Position numbers and translations under genes: made by a program. A model generated the notes under the pieces. It was given only the letters and a program-made list of their open reading frames with translations, searched no databases and was not told the DNA's origin. A DNA stretch of 64,000 nt from Abelmoschus esculentus (taxonomy: Eukaryota > Streptophyta > Magnoliopsida > Malvales > Malvaceae). Location: positions 20,072,001 to 20,136,000 of the forward strand of contig JAUCBN010000003.1 of the NCBI GenBank assembly GCA_035048815.1. The letters run 5' to 3'. Below are positions 19,993-32,046 of this stretch, piece after piece (positions within the stretch are counted from its first letter, which is position 1; every line of letters begins with the position of its first letter).

Positions 19993-21985
19993 TCGTTACG
20001 TTATGCATTTATTTGCTATAACTATTTATGTTTTGATAAGTACCGATATCTAAGGTTGTAGAAATGAATTTATGACTGAAATGAAATTCTCTGATAGTTA
20101 TAAACGAATAGTTTTTATCATTAGCAATTAGTTTTTAACGGTTAGTTTTCATTTTCAACAGTTACTAATAATTAATTTTTTATTATATACTATAAATACA
20201 AAACTAATGACACAAGAAAAATAAGAGGATGAATATCCAAGCTTAAAAATCAAAAGAGTAGAGTTTTATTGTCTATTTTTTTTTATCTCTTGTACTTCTT
20301 TAGTCCGATGTTAGTGTGCAAAAAAGTATAAACACCCGCTTAGAGAGGTATTTTGTTTATAAATGTCAAGACCTCATTTTTGAGAGATAAGTTCTAATTG
20401 ATCCTTATAAAAATTTAAGTAGGGAGAGTGCTCTATCATAAACCGTGAAAAGATAAATTATAAAGGTTATCTCTTTACCTTATAAAAAGAAAAAAAATTC
20501 ATAGTAGTGAATTCTTTGGTTTGAATGGTAAGGTAATAAATGTAGACTTTGATTGAGAAGATCAAACTACTCTAAAATTAAATATGTCAAATTATATTTT
20601 TTCGATTTTTACGTCCCAAATTTAAAGAGAGATTTTTACATCTTTTATTGACAATATTTAGTTTTTCAGTTTATTATTGATATACATATTTGTTTTTTTA
20701 TTAAGAACTATATAATTTTTTTATTAAATTAATATGTGACATAAATTGATTCAAATTAATAAATAAAAAGTCTTAAAAATGAAAGGACAACTAAAAAATT
20801 AATTCAACAACAATTACTATTAGATTAGTTATTATAATCATAATTAATTAATATAAATCTTAAAATGCATAATTAATTTAAATCTGAATTAAACTTAACT
20901 AAAAAAATCACATATAATTATTTAAAATATTATCAACTTGATACTTAACTCCCAGGCCTGCCAAAGACTTTACTGACATGAATAATAAGTAATAACTAGT
21001 CATAGCTGCAATTTTTATTACCTTTTAGAATCTAATTATACCATATGGCATGTCCATGAACAGAGTTTCACCCGCTTGATTAACCAAAGAAATACATTAC
21101 ATGTTAACTCTCAATCCGACTATCCATGGCCAAGCTTGAGTTAACAGTTTGAAGGAAATAACTTAATTTTTTTAAATTGAAGTTTTAAATTAAAATTTTT
21201 AAAATTTTAAGAGTTTAATTAAATTTAATAATAATTTTAAAAATTTAATAAGAACTTTAAAAATTATAGGAGAAGATTTAATTAGAATTAATTTTTTATG
21301 TCAAAAAAATATTTTATATAATTTTATAAAATTATTTTTGATTGATATAACATTTTTTTAAGTCAATATATTTATCGATATGATATGAGAAATAAAATTT
21401 AATTATCATTTAAATCTCGATTAATATGCGAAATAAATATTTTTTAATTTTTTTACAACAACTCTTTAATTATCGCAGGTAAAACATTGTTCATAATCTC
21501 CAAATACTACATCTTTAATATACATATTTACTTTTAAACAATCCGACTCAATTATATTACGTAGTTTAATTAAGATCACTCCTACTTAAAACAAAGCATT
21601 TATAGTTATTATAAAAATGTCTGTTGGCTGGATTGAATTCTTTGAAGCAACATCCAATTAATTGAAATTCTCCACCTATAATCGGTACATCCAAGTAATT
21701 AATGGATATCAACTACATTAAATATACCTAATAATCAAATAATCTTTGAAAAAAAATAATTAGAATCTTAATTGAATATTAGTTATTAGCATTATGATAA
21801 TCCACTAACGTTATATAATTCAAGATAACAAATTCAATTATTTTTTGTATTAAGTAAAATTGCATGCTTATACAATAAATAAACATAAAATGAATTCACA
21901 TAAATAACAATATTACTTATTGAGAAGATCAATCGAACAATAATGATCGAGAGTGATCAATTGACAAATTAAAAACTAAAGGGTG
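19993..21985. other. AT-rich intergenic DNA
   Basis: No gene or element end is supported. About 20180-20330 has a TATAAATA box and a T-rich stretch that could be part of an old LTR, but no second copy is visible in the window. Confidence 0.4.
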
Positions 21986-22400
21986 ATAAAGAAAAATATG
22001 AAAAATAGACACAAAAACTTTTAGAGTGGTTCAAGCTTTAAACAAGCTTCACATCTACTACTTTAGCACACTACAAAGGATTTCAACCAATTCACTTACT
22101 CGAATTTCTCATTTTTTTCTCGAATTAGAAGAAAACCTTACAATCGATCAAAATTTCTACCAAAAGATTGATAAAAAAATCATTCTTTACTAAAAAAGAA
22201 ATGGTAAACTGAAAATACCTCATAAAGACTAATAATTGTTGACCCAATTATAATAGAAACACTCTACAAACTTGCAATAAAAATTATAATTAATTAAACA
22301 CAAGTTGAGTATAAAAGTTTGACAATAAGTGTTCAACAATATTAAATTTTTACTTGATTGCTCACATAATGATCATTCGTTATTGATAGATGTCATCGAT
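21986..22400 (+). repeat. Interspersed repeat, copy 1 (partner at 58480-58880)
   Basis: Shares a colinear series of segments with 58480-58880: TTTTAGAGTG, TTCAAACAAG, TCTACTAC, GATTTCAAC-AATTCACTAA, TTACAAT-GATCAA, CCAATTATA and ATTTTTGCTTGATTG. Both copies are in the same orientation and non-coding. The family is not identified. Here it runs directly into the ORF relic that follows. Confidence 0.55.
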
Positions 22401-22712
22401 CGATCATCGGAAGGTAAAGTTGGCATTGAGGTTGCAAGTAAGGATTTGGAACATTTTATTAAACACAATCTTATTCCAACTTCACATAATGACATTTTTT
22501 TTTGGAAGATCGATTGGTTTTGTTGCATTGCATTGCTAAAGGTATGAAATTAATGTGGGGAAACTTGTTATTAAAGAGACTTAAAAGTGTACTGTAAAAG
22601 ATAAGAAGAGCTTGTTTAGTTGATTGAGTGTACAATCATCACTGTCAACATTTGGAGAAATTTTACTAGATTAAAAACTAAAAGGAAAGGAAGGACAAAG
22701 TTAAGACTACTC
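22401..22712 (+). pseudogene. Plant-transposon-protein ORF relic, 5' piece (split by copia)
   Basis: Contains FIKHNLIPTSHN and nearby segments that align, stops and all, with 52580-52860. The relation also holds to the core of the second ORF of the Athila-like element (VKRRLMPTSHNS). Several stops and frame changes are present. The relic is interrupted at 22713-22717 (TTCTA) by the copia element and resumes at 27459 in the order expected from the uninterrupted relative at 52104-53480. Confidence 0.65.
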
Positions 22713-22717
22713 TTCTA

Positions 22718-23431
22718 TGTTGAAAATATGTAATGCTTAAATCTCACACTTTGTTTTTATAGGTTGTATGAGAGCAGTTCAGTTGATTTAAAATTCTCTT
22801 TAAATTTTAAATACTTAACCGAATAGATTTAATAACAAAATATCCGAGATTTAAATGGATATTTTCGGTTATAAAATCTACTATTTTTAGATAGATATTA
22901 ACAGATTATCTAAGATTTAATTAGATTTTATCTGTTAATAAATCTAATTTTGAATATGTTTTATCCGAGATTTAAATGGATATTTTTGGTTACCAAATCT
23001 ACTATTTTTGGATAGATATTATTTGATATTAAATTTTAAATTTAAATTTAAATCAAATTTTATTTGATTCTCGGATAGATTTGCCCCTGCTTTCAACCTA
23101 TAAATAAGATGTTTTTCTCTCATTTTTAATCATCCCATTTAGAGTTCATCTGTCTTACTTGAGAGAGAATTAGAGAGCATCATTTTGTTCGACTCCAGTT
23201 CCGACGATCATTTCCTCTACAGTCCACTCCAAACTTTGGGTGTACACTGTTTGGAGGACCGTGCTAACCTTCGGGGGACAACCGCCTAAAGTAGCGAGTA
23301 CACACATCGGGGCGATTTGTTTCTAAGGCAGTGACCTCCATACCACAACACGGTCAAACTTTCTATCAGTTCGTTCCTTTAATTTTTCCTGTCAGTGCTA
23401 ACGCCCTGTTTTGCAGTCTATATAACCAACA
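22718..23431 (+). repeat. 5' LTR of the copia element
   Basis: Ends CCAACA. It is highly similar to 26741-27453 over its full length, with a few substitutions. About 22780-23080 has a repeated ATATCCGAGATTTAAATGGATATTTTCGGTT-like motif present twice within the LTR. Confidence 0.93.
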
Positions 23432-24449
23432 ATTTAGAAACAAATCTACTGCAAAAATAATATTATTGTCAAGGTGGTTTTGGGTTTGTTCAAGCTTGAC
23501 GCACTTGACGGGTCAATAATCGAAGGTGGTGGTAAAGTTGAAGATAAGAACCAAAATCCTAAAGATAAGGATATTTTACTATCAGTGAATTTTATTTATT
23601 TATTTATTATTACTGTTAGTAAATTATTTTCGTGACTAACCATATATAATTTTATTTGAATTTTGTAGATTCAAAATATATGTAAAATATCAGTCATGAT
23701 GAATTTGGGATCATGATACAAGGATTGAAGTTGCAGACATGATCAAAATAGACAAGGTCTACATGAATTGTGTTTCTACTTATAAGGTCAGATTATTTAA
23801 ATCATGATTTATATTACATGAATTTATATTAAAGCCTTTACCTAGTCTATAAGCTTAGAGAGTATGGTTTGGACTAGGTTGTAAAAGGGCTAGATGACCT
23901 TTTTGAGTAGAAAACTTATCTTGAGTGTGCTTAATATTTTTTTTAGTGGGGAATATATATTAAGCATAACTTTTAAAAGACCTAAATGAGGAGAGAAATA
24001 TTCATAAGAGTTTAATTGGAAAGTAGTGAGATAGTTTAAATAATGCATGTCTAGATTGGTTTTTGAAAGATTTGGTATTTAAGTATGCTTTATGCATCAC
24101 CTCTCTTTCTAAACCTACCTGGTGCATTACTATGCTCATTATTCCAATTTATAAAATACTATGACTAAATAAATATTTTGTACTTAGTGTAGAAGTTAGA
24201 AAAATAATCTTAATAATTTTTAAGATATATTTCTTTTAGTCATATTAGATGAATACTTCTAATGGTCTTTTAAGGCAAGAACCTTGTCTAAAATAAAGAG
24301 AAAATGATAGACATTAATGCTACTAAAAGATGTTTGTAGCTATTAATTCTCTTTGAGTTCTTTTCTTCAGATAATTAAGAAGGGGAAAAGATTTGTCTAT
24401 CTTAGGAGTGTGCAAAAATCTCCATAAAAATTCTCTTTATGAAAAAAGA
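23432..24449 (+). other. Internal region of the copia element, gag part not readable
   Basis: Between the LTR and the integrase relic. A few segments could be remnants of copia gag, but I cannot support a domain. Many stops occur in all frames. Confidence 0.4.
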
Positions 24450-25860
24450 TAAAAAGAGTTATGTCCGATAGAATTGGTGATTTGGATCTAAATTTCTTAA
24501 AGAGGTATATGAGACGAATGACATAGTTCATGAAACTTCTGTCCCTTAATTTCCTCAATAAAACGATATAGTCGAGAGGAAAAAGAGAACTTTAAAAGAG
24601 ATGATAATTTCATTGTTGATAAGTTCTGAGTTAGCTGATAACATATCGGGGAAAGTCATTCTATCGGTAAATCTTAAACCGAATACCTCATAAGAAATTA
24701 GACTCAACCCCATACGAACTGTGAAAAAGTTATGCACCTAACTTATAATACCTGAAAGTGTAGGGGTGTCTGGCTAAAATAAGTTTGCCTGACTTTAAGA
24801 AGTCCACCATCGGTGCCTAAACCGTTGATGTAGTATTTATTGAGTATGCTACCAACACTGTCATATGAGATGCTCTAGAGTTTGAGTTAGAGCCTAAACA
24901 AAGATAAAAATATCTTTTGGACCAGACTTTGTTACTTTCTTTATTTTTGAGATAAATGATCTAGACAACTTATCAGATCTTATAGCTCAAGTTTCTTGTT
25001 AGATGAGGATCCTAAAACTTATAAAGAAGCTATGAGATCTATTGACACTAGTTTTGGAGAAGAGTTGTTAATGATAAACTAGAGTCAATAATGTTTAAAT
25101 CATATTTGGGAATTGGTAGACTTGACTAAAGGATTTAAACCTATCAGCAACAAATGAGTTCTTAAGAAGAAACTCATACCAGATGGGTCAATCCAGAGTA
25201 AGGCAAGGCTAGTAGTTATAAGGTTCACTCAAAAATATTAAAGAGTTTGACAATTGAGATGTCATTTATACTCGGATCCCTTTTGACTCTAGCACTCATC
25301 TCTTTAAAAATAAAGGAAGTTGTATTTTCCAGGTTGAATATGCTAAAATTATTGAAAGCCTAATGTTCTTAATGAACTATACTGACGCCAACTAGGTTTC
25401 TAATAGTGATGAGGTAAGCTCTAAGAATGAATATGTTTTCACTTTAGGTGGAGTTGTAATCTTGTGGAAGTTTGCTAAGCAAACTTGTATTGCACGCTCC
25501 ATCATAGAGTCAGAGTTTATAGCTCTAGACTTAACTAGGTAAGAAACCGAGTGGCTAAAGAATCTTTTAGCAGAGATACCTTTGTGGGGAAAACCGACTC
25601 ATCTGATATCTTTATTGTGAGATTCGTAATTTGCGATACATGTGGCTCTAAATCAAGTTTACAATGGTAAGAAGAGACACATTCGCATAAGGTACGAATA
25701 TGTGAGGCATCTAATAAAGAACGAAGTACTTACCTTAGAGTATGTTAAGTCGGAGATGAATTTGGCTGATCCTACTACCAAAGGATTGAGCAGGAAACAA
25801 ATTCTAGATTCGTCGAGGGGGATGGGTCTTAAGCCCATTTGTTGAGAGATTCATGGTGGA
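24450..25860 (+). pseudogene. copia integrase, reverse transcriptase and RNase H (broken)
   Basis: About 24500-24860 reads, across stops and frame changes, the end of the integrase core (DIVHETSVP, then VERKKRTLKEM with the catalytic Glu, then SSELADN). About 24920-25260 holds the 'FGPDF' linker and the start of the reverse transcriptase (segments like FKPISNK and SKARLVV). The central reverse transcriptase with the Y-V-D-D motif is missing: about 25250-25400 jumps to the RNase H region. The RNase H end is the best preserved part (KQTCIARSIIESEFIALD near 25480, then NQVYNGKKRHIRIRYEYVRHL, VKSEMNLADPTTKGLSRK and GMGLKPIC to 25845). An internal deletion has therefore removed most of RT. The copy cannot encode active enzymes. 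Confidence 0.82.
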
Positions 25861-25970
25861 TACCCAACTTAGTTCCCTAAGTTCAATGTGGTTAAACGAA
25901 ACCATGAAAGAGACTCATAGTGTACATGTCCCTTTACCCAATCCCTATGATGTTTCATGTACCTGCCTAG

Positions 25971-26390
25971 GTTGAGCTTAAATGCTCTTAATAAATTCAT
26001 AGCCCAAGTTTAGGTGGTCTTAGTGAGAAAGACTTGATGAATTTACCGATTTTGGTTGAATAACTACTCTTAATAAGTTCTTAGACCTATTGCAAAGGAC
26101 TAATTGAACTTACCGCTCGGAAGGATGAGTTTATTTTTAAACTCTTAATAAATTCTATCCAAAGAGGTTGGATTGTTCTATTGAGAAGAACATTATGAAT
26201 TTACCGAACAAAGAGGTTGAGCTTTTATTCTTAATGATTTCTTAGCCCAGAGTTTGGGTGGTTCATTTAATATGAACTTGAAGAAATCACCTTATTTTCT
26301 TGTGAGGTTGAGCTTTATACAAAGCTCTTAATTATTTCATAGCCCAATTTTGGGTGGTTTATGTTGAGACAAACTTGATGAAATAACCTA
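25971..26390 (+). repeat. Five tandem units (about 85 bp) with covarying stem arms
   Basis: Lies between the RNase H relic and the polypurine tract. Units begin near 25971, 26054, 26127, 26217 and 26307. The outer stem arms pair in each unit although their sequences differ: 25993-26000 with 26037-26044 (AAATTCAT/ATGAATTT); 26075-26080 with 26106-26111 (AAGTTC/GAACTT); 26150-26155 with 26197-26202 (AAATTC/GAATTT); 26236-26243 with 26281-26288 (GATTTCTT/AAGAAATC); 26332-26340 with 26378-26386 (TTATTTCAT/ATGAAATAA). Inner stems also change in pairs: GTCTT/AAGAC, TTAG/CTAA, GTTCT/AGAAC, GTTCAT/ATGAAC, GTTT/AAAC. A first hairpin at the unit start is strong in units 3 (GAGTTTA/TAAACTC) and 5 (GAGCTTT/AAAGCTC). 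This points to a conserved RNA structure of unknown role. Confidence 0.75.
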
Positions 26391-26730
26391 TGTAAGTGAG
26401 AAGAGTTAGTCGCCTTCTATGAAAAACGATGGGCTGTTTTTCTAGTACAATTACTAAAATTCCGAGGTAAGATGGCTAAATATATATATTTTATGTATAT
26501 ACACATCTTCACATCGTGGATTGTGGTGGATGAAGAGATTGGTTATGTGTTATGAGTTTACCCCGATCTTAGAAAGTTCAAGACTAGTTTCACTTATCTA
26601 AGAGGAGGATTACTCATCATCACTACGTACTAGTTCAAGATTCGTTCACTATGTACTTAAGTAACTAATCTCGCAAGTGCTCGTCTAGTGATAGTCGAAC
26701 TTTGTGACATCATGAGGATTCTTTCGCATT

Positions 26731-26740
26731 AGTGGGGGAT
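26731..26740 (+). other. Polypurine tract of the copia element
   Basis: AGTGGGGGAT immediately precedes the 3' LTR, at the standard position of the plus-strand primer. Confidence 0.8.
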
Positions 26741-27453
26741 TGTTGGAAATATGTAATGCTTGAATCTCACACTCTGTTTTTATAGGTTGTATGAGAGCAG
26801 TTCAGTTGATTTAAAATTCTCTTTGAATTTTAAATACTTAACCGAATAGATTTAATAACAAAATATCCGAGATTTAAATGGATATTTTCGGTTATAAAAT
26901 CTACTATTTTTAGATAGATATTAACAGATTATATGAGATTTAATTAGATTTTATCTGTTAATAAATCTAATTTTGAATATATTTTATCCGAGATTTAAAT
27001 AGATATTTTCGGTTACCAAATCTACTATTTTTGGATAGATATTATCTTATATTAAATTTTAAATTTAAATTTAAATCAAATTTTATTTGATTCTTGGAAA
27101 AATTTGCCCCTGCTTTTAACCTATAAATAAGATGCTTTTCTCTCATTTTTAATCATCTCATTCAGAGTTCATCTGTCTTACTTGAGAGAGAATTAGAGAG
27201 CATCATTTTGTTCGACTCCGGTTCTGACGATCATTTCCTCTACAGTCCACTCCAAACTTTGGGTGTACACTGTTTGGAGGACCGTGCTAACCTTCGGGGG
27301 ACAACCGCCTAAAGTAGCGAGTACACACATCGGGGCGATTTGTTTCTAAGGCAGTGGCCTCCATACCCGACATGGTCAAACTTTCTATCAGTTCGTTCCT
27401 TTAATTTTTCTTGTCAGTGCTAACGCCCTGTTTTGCAGTCTATATAACCAACA
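26741..27453 (+). repeat. 3' LTR of the copia element
   Basis: Starts TGTTGGAAATATG and ends CCAACA. Followed by the TTCTA duplication at 27454-27458. Confidence 0.93.
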
Positions 27454-27458
27454 TTCTA

Positions 27459-27860
27459 AAGTAGAAACCTAAGTAAAACGTGTAAGTATGCCATGAAATC
27501 TGTCAATAGAGTCTAAGATCACATTGACAGAAATCTATGCTCGTTAAGAAATTATTTTATAAAAATTAAAGAAGACAGAGGAGTTGAAAGCCAAGATGCT
27601 AAAATATATAAGAGGACGAGACTTAGTTGTTAGTGGGTTCTTGATAAAGCTATCTTCTAAGAAAAAATCAGTATTCTTATCATTCCCTATGGATCTTGAA
27701 GTAAGTCTAGTAATGCTAGCAAGTGTAGTTATGCATACTAGTCATACCAGTCATGTTAGTATTCCTAGTCAGCAGACTCCAAAACACTCTGCTAGTGTTG
27801 AATTAGATGAGACTGTGAAAGTTGCAAGTCCAGTTCATACTCCATTTTTCACACATTAAT
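27459..27860 (+). pseudogene. Plant-transposon-protein ORF relic, 3' piece
   Basis: Continues the relic broken at 22712. About 27540-27860 aligns colinearly with 52880-53230 (matching segments: ATATAAGA-GA, CCATTCCCTAT-GATCTTGAAGT, AGTCATACTAGTCATG-type runs, GAGA-TGTGAAAGTTGCAA-TCCAGTTCATA). The readable part from 27584 gives a Lys-rich stretch, then SFPMDLEVSLVML and a Ser/His-rich tail ending at 27859. Confidence 0.65.
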
Positions 27861-28700
27861 GTTGTCTTACAGACACATATTATACAAGGGTTTTAAATAC
27901 CTATCAGTCTTCGCTCTATTCCCTAAAATGAATGTGATATTTTATAGCAGAATGAATAAAAGCCACATTAGTAATTGCAGTTGCGATTGAGGTCATAAAA
28001 TAAACATGGATAAGATGATTCTTTTGAAAATGCTTATATCCACCAGAAGTGGAATTATAAAGATGACAAGAATGATAAAGATCATATCAAAATCTTTATA
28101 TTAACAATTTGATGGTACAAACCATTGATCTTGTACTTGTCAAACGCCGAAATATTATGGACTTTATCCATAATCATGAATGACAAATGAAAGAAAATAT
28201 AAACAAATTTTCTTGATGGCGTAAATAATTATGACATTGTTGGTCCAACTCAATTGAATATTGTTAACTTTCTCATAATCTTTTAAGAGAATAAATTCGT
28301 CATTTATTTTATTTTGATTTATGTTAATTTATTTTGATTTATTATTTATTTATAGTTAATTTATTTTATATATTATTTATTTATGTTTTATATTATTTTA
28401 TCCTTTGAAGAATATTATCACTTTCGGAATAAAATCTATAATGAATTGTGGCTATTTATGCCAAACAGACAATGCAAGTACCCATAAATATTTAAGCATA
28501 AGAAATATTTTCCCATTTAAATACAAGGGAAATATGAGTACTATATCTCAAAGTACTTAAATATCAATTGAGAGATTATCTTTGATAGATAACTGATTTG
28601 ATATAATGTGTTATGTTTAATATTTTACCATTTCTTGAAGTGAATGGTACAAAGCACATATTTTTCATTCTCCGGAGTGGATGAAATAAAGTACATATTA
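27861..28700 (+). other. Decayed DNA between the ORF relic and the second copia relic
   Basis: A/T-rich with many stops. Some of 28300-28700 probably belongs to the gag part of the following copia relic, but no domain can be supported. No 5' LTR matching 31320-31564 is seen. Confidence 0.4.
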
Positions 28701-31319
28701 AAAGGTGCATGGTACCGCATATTTTCCCATTTTAAATTCAAGGTAATAATGTGAGTATTATATCCGGAAGTACTAATATCATAGAAGGCTCTGACTGAGC
28801 AAATATATTATTGCCAAATGGAACTTTATTCCATATTTATAGTGAATTATACTCGTCAAAGTCACAAAGAGACTTATTGAGTTTTAAAGATATTTAAAGA
28901 AATATATTGAGAATATCTATCAAAGGGATGTTGATTATCTCAATGTTACGAGTATAACTCAAGGCAATAAGAAAATTTTGACAAAATTACATGCACTGTT
29001 ATCCATATTGTACTCATAAGAGTTAGTACAAATTGAAGCTCATGTTATTGTAAACTAGATGTTTACTGATAATTTTATTTGGCATGACCGGTTAGACTAT
29101 CCCGTTTCAATTATGATGTGAAAATTTATTGACACTTTTATGTGATCACTTATTGAAGAACTAAGATTTTTTTCAAGGTAATTTTCATGTGATACTTGCT
29201 ATGAAAGCAATTCGATTATTCAATCATCAACAATTAATATAGAGTGTAAATCTATTAATTTTCTAGAACGGATACAAGGTGATATATATGGGCCCATACA
29301 CCTTTCTTAAAAACCATCTAGATATTTTATGATTTTTATCGATGCATCGACTAGATAGTTATGTGTATCCTTGTTATTAACCTATAACTTGGTGTTTGCG
29401 AGGCTACTTGCTCAGTTAATAAAATTATGAGCATATTTTCCAGATTATTTTCTAAAGACAATCAGTCTTGATAATGTTGATGACATGTAATTTTACATGT
29501 AGTATCACAAATTCACATCAAGCTAACAAATGATCATAAGTTCTCCCCATTACAAATGGTTTTTGGTTAGGAACCAAATACTTCTCATCTTAGATTTTTT
29601 TTGTGTGCGATATATGTTCTAATTGCACCACCACAACGCACAGAGATGAGTTTTGTTAGGAATATGTATTGGATTTAAATATCTTGAGCTTCTGATAGGG
29701 AATTTATTTACAACCTGATTTATTGACTATCATTTTAATTAGTCAATTTACCCAACATTAAGGGAAAAAATAAATAGCTGGGGAAAGAAATAAGTTGGAA
29801 TGAATTATCATTTTCTCTTTTTGATCCATGTAATACACAATGTAAACTATAAGTTCAATGGATAATTCATTTAGTAAATCAATTACCAGATGATTTTTCT
29901 AACCCTAAAAGAGTGACTAAGTCACGTATACCAGCTATGAATGCTCCGATTAAATTTGATGTCATAGAATGACAAACTCTATTTGCTAATGAGTCTAACT
30001 TACGTTTGAAGCGTAGTAGACAAGTAAGTTCCAAAGAAATCATCAAAAAAGAAAAGGAGCTATATTTTATGATGGTCTGATCGAGGAATCAATGATTATA
30101 AAAATCTCTATAAGAGATTAAATGGTCTCCAACAAAGACATTAACATGACTCAGGTACCTGATAATAAAGAGATCTCAATAATTATGTCATGTCTGTTAT
30201 AAGTGGGACTGAAATTAAATCGACGTTGTTTATATATTTGCATGCAATATAGCACTAGAAATTTTATTTGATGATGTAGATCATGAATCATTGTCAATTG
30301 GGCAATGTAAACAAGGAAATGATTGGCCAACATGGAAAGAGGAAATTGAGGCGAAACTAAAATCTCTTTCAAGAGAGAAGTATTTGGGCCTATAGCCCAT
30401 ACATTGAAATGTGTAAAGCTCGTGGATATAAACGAGCCTTTGTGAGAGAGAAATCAAAAGGAGAAATCATAAGATATAAGCTCATTTGGTTGTATAAGGA
30501 TTCTAACAAATATATAAAATTGAATAAGGAAAATATATTCCTCTGTGGTGGATGCAATTATTTTTAGATACTTTGGCAATGAATAAAATGACTTAGTTTC
30601 GTCTAATGGATGTTATTACATCTTATTTATGTGAGCCTCTTGATAACAACATTTACATGAAGCTTCTAAAAGGATTTAAACTGCTAGAAGTAGTTAATTC
30701 AAGTTCTCGAGAATATTATTCAACCATATTGAATATATCTTTTATGGATTGAAACAATTTAGGCGTATTTGATATAATCGCCTCATTGAATACTTATTAG
30801 CATAATGCTATATAAATTATTTTTCCCGAGCATTTTTAGTAAGAGATTTATCTTTGAATCTTTATTGTGGTGTATGTCGATGATTTGAATATCATTGAGA
30901 CTCTTGAAGAGATCTCCTCAAATTCTTGTGCATCAATCGACATACAGAAAAGATATTTAAAGAAACTTCACATGCATAACGCATATTTATTGATCAACCT
31001 TATGGTTGCTAAGTCTCTTAATGTAAACGATCTACCTCAACATTTGAAGATTGTATTCAATATTGAATCATGAAGATTCAAAGATCTTATATGATATTTT
31101 CATGAGGGGGAGTAAATACGTGTTGCACTCTTTTTCCCTTAACAGATGTTTTGTCCCAATGGGTTTTCCTGATAGGTTTTTAAAGAGGCAATATGTTATG
31201 CGTATCAAAGATGTGTGTACTCTTTTTCCTTCACTTAGATTTTTTTCCTATAGGGTTTGTTTTTATCTTAGTAAGGTTTTAACGAGGCACATTATCTTCA
31301 TAGACATCCAAAGGAGAGT
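28701..31319 (+). pseudogene. Second copia element: pre-integrase to RT remnants
   Basis: Heavily mutated. Around 29080-29340 the frames show the pre-integrase and integrase core pattern: IWHDRL-DYPVSIMM, FLERIQGDIYGPIH, RYFMIFIDAST. About 29530-29640 gives DHKFSPLQMVFG and SHLRFFLCAIYVLIAPPQRT. About 30270-30400 has LSIGQCKQGNDWPTWKEEIEAKL at the start of RT. About 30600-30720 has MDVITSYLCEPLDNNIYMK. 30867 onward has VVYVDDLNII with the catalytic Y-V-D-D. RNase H is missing. The region at about 31100-31310 has the purine-rich and TTTTTCCCTTAAC-type sequence usually found before the 3' LTR of such elements. No 5' LTR is found, so the copy is 5'-truncated. Confidence 0.78.
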
Positions 31320-31564
31320 GTTATGAATATTATCTATGTGGATGTCTATCATAATAAGAACTCTATCATTAGAAATATTATCTTCATTAATTAGAGTTTA
31401 ATACATTATGTACTTCTTATACCTATAAATAGATGAGTTTGTGAAGACATTGTACATAAGTCAATATTGAAAATAATACAAATATCTCTCTTTATATCTT
31501 CTCTTTGTTCTTTCATTCTTGTTCTTTATTCTTGTTTTATTTCTTGTTTACTTTATTCACAACA
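31320..31564 (+). repeat. 3' LTR of the second copia element
   Basis: About 245 bp, starting TGTTATGAATATTATC directly after the purine run AAAGGAGAG (31311-31319) and ending TTCACAACA. It contains a TATAAATA box (about 31422-31430). No second copy is in the window, so the ends rest on the TG...CA rule and the purine tract. Confidence 0.65.
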
Positions 31565-31671
31565 TAGTATATATTTTATAAATAAATACAAATAAAATAT
31601 TATTAATTAATACGTAAAAATTCATTTGAGCCCAAATTAGCTTAAATTTTTTCAATTGATTATATTTAAGT

Positions 31672-31770
31672 TGTGATAACCCATTTTAAATTACATAACC
31701 CATACCAAATATATAAAACCCAACTAAATTACTAGCCTAACAAAAACCCATAAAACCTTACAACAAAGTT
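31672..31770 (+). repeat. Remnant of the Tat element's 5' LTR
   Basis: Matches 40205-40290 (AACCCAT-TT-AAATTACA-AACCCATACC, then AACTAAATTA-TAGCC-AACAAAA-CCATAAAA). The similarity stops abruptly at about 31762, beyond which element-internal sequence begins, so the rest of this LTR is deleted. Confidence 0.6.
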
Positions 31771-32046
31771 GTCTCGAACGACAAGGATGAAAATCAAACT
31801 GATTATGGGAAGAAGAGCCTGAGTCGGCCGAGGACTAAGAAGGTATATGCAAGGTGACATCAATGCACCGACCATAACCAACAAACAAGACCGCTTTGAA
31901 TTGAGATACAAGGCAACTAAGAATCAAAGAACGAAAGAAGCCCTAAAACAGTAAGAGACGAAAGCTCGCTTGCAAGGAGGAGAACTCAGCTAGGAATCCA
32001 TGATATTCCCTCCAATTTCTAAGAATTTTATCTTTGGAAGAATTAT

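Larger units (their letters stand above)
22718..27453 (+). mobile_element. Complete but decayed Ty1/copia LTR retrotransposon
   Basis: LTRs of about 714 bp (22718-23431 and 26741-27453) start TGTTG and end CCAACA. The target duplication TTCTA is perfect at 22713-22717 and 27454-27458. The 3.3-kb internal region holds degenerate integrase, reverse transcriptase and RNase H in the order IN-RT-RH, which defines copia. No standard tRNA-Met primer site is seen after the 5' LTR, and gag is not readable, so the 5' internal part is probably deleted. The element split an older Athila-type ORF relic. Confidence 0.92.

Noticed and set aside
25971..26390. CRISPR-like direct repeats
   Set aside because: Units are long, diverged and contiguous without unique spacers, in plant nuclear DNA inside a copia element.
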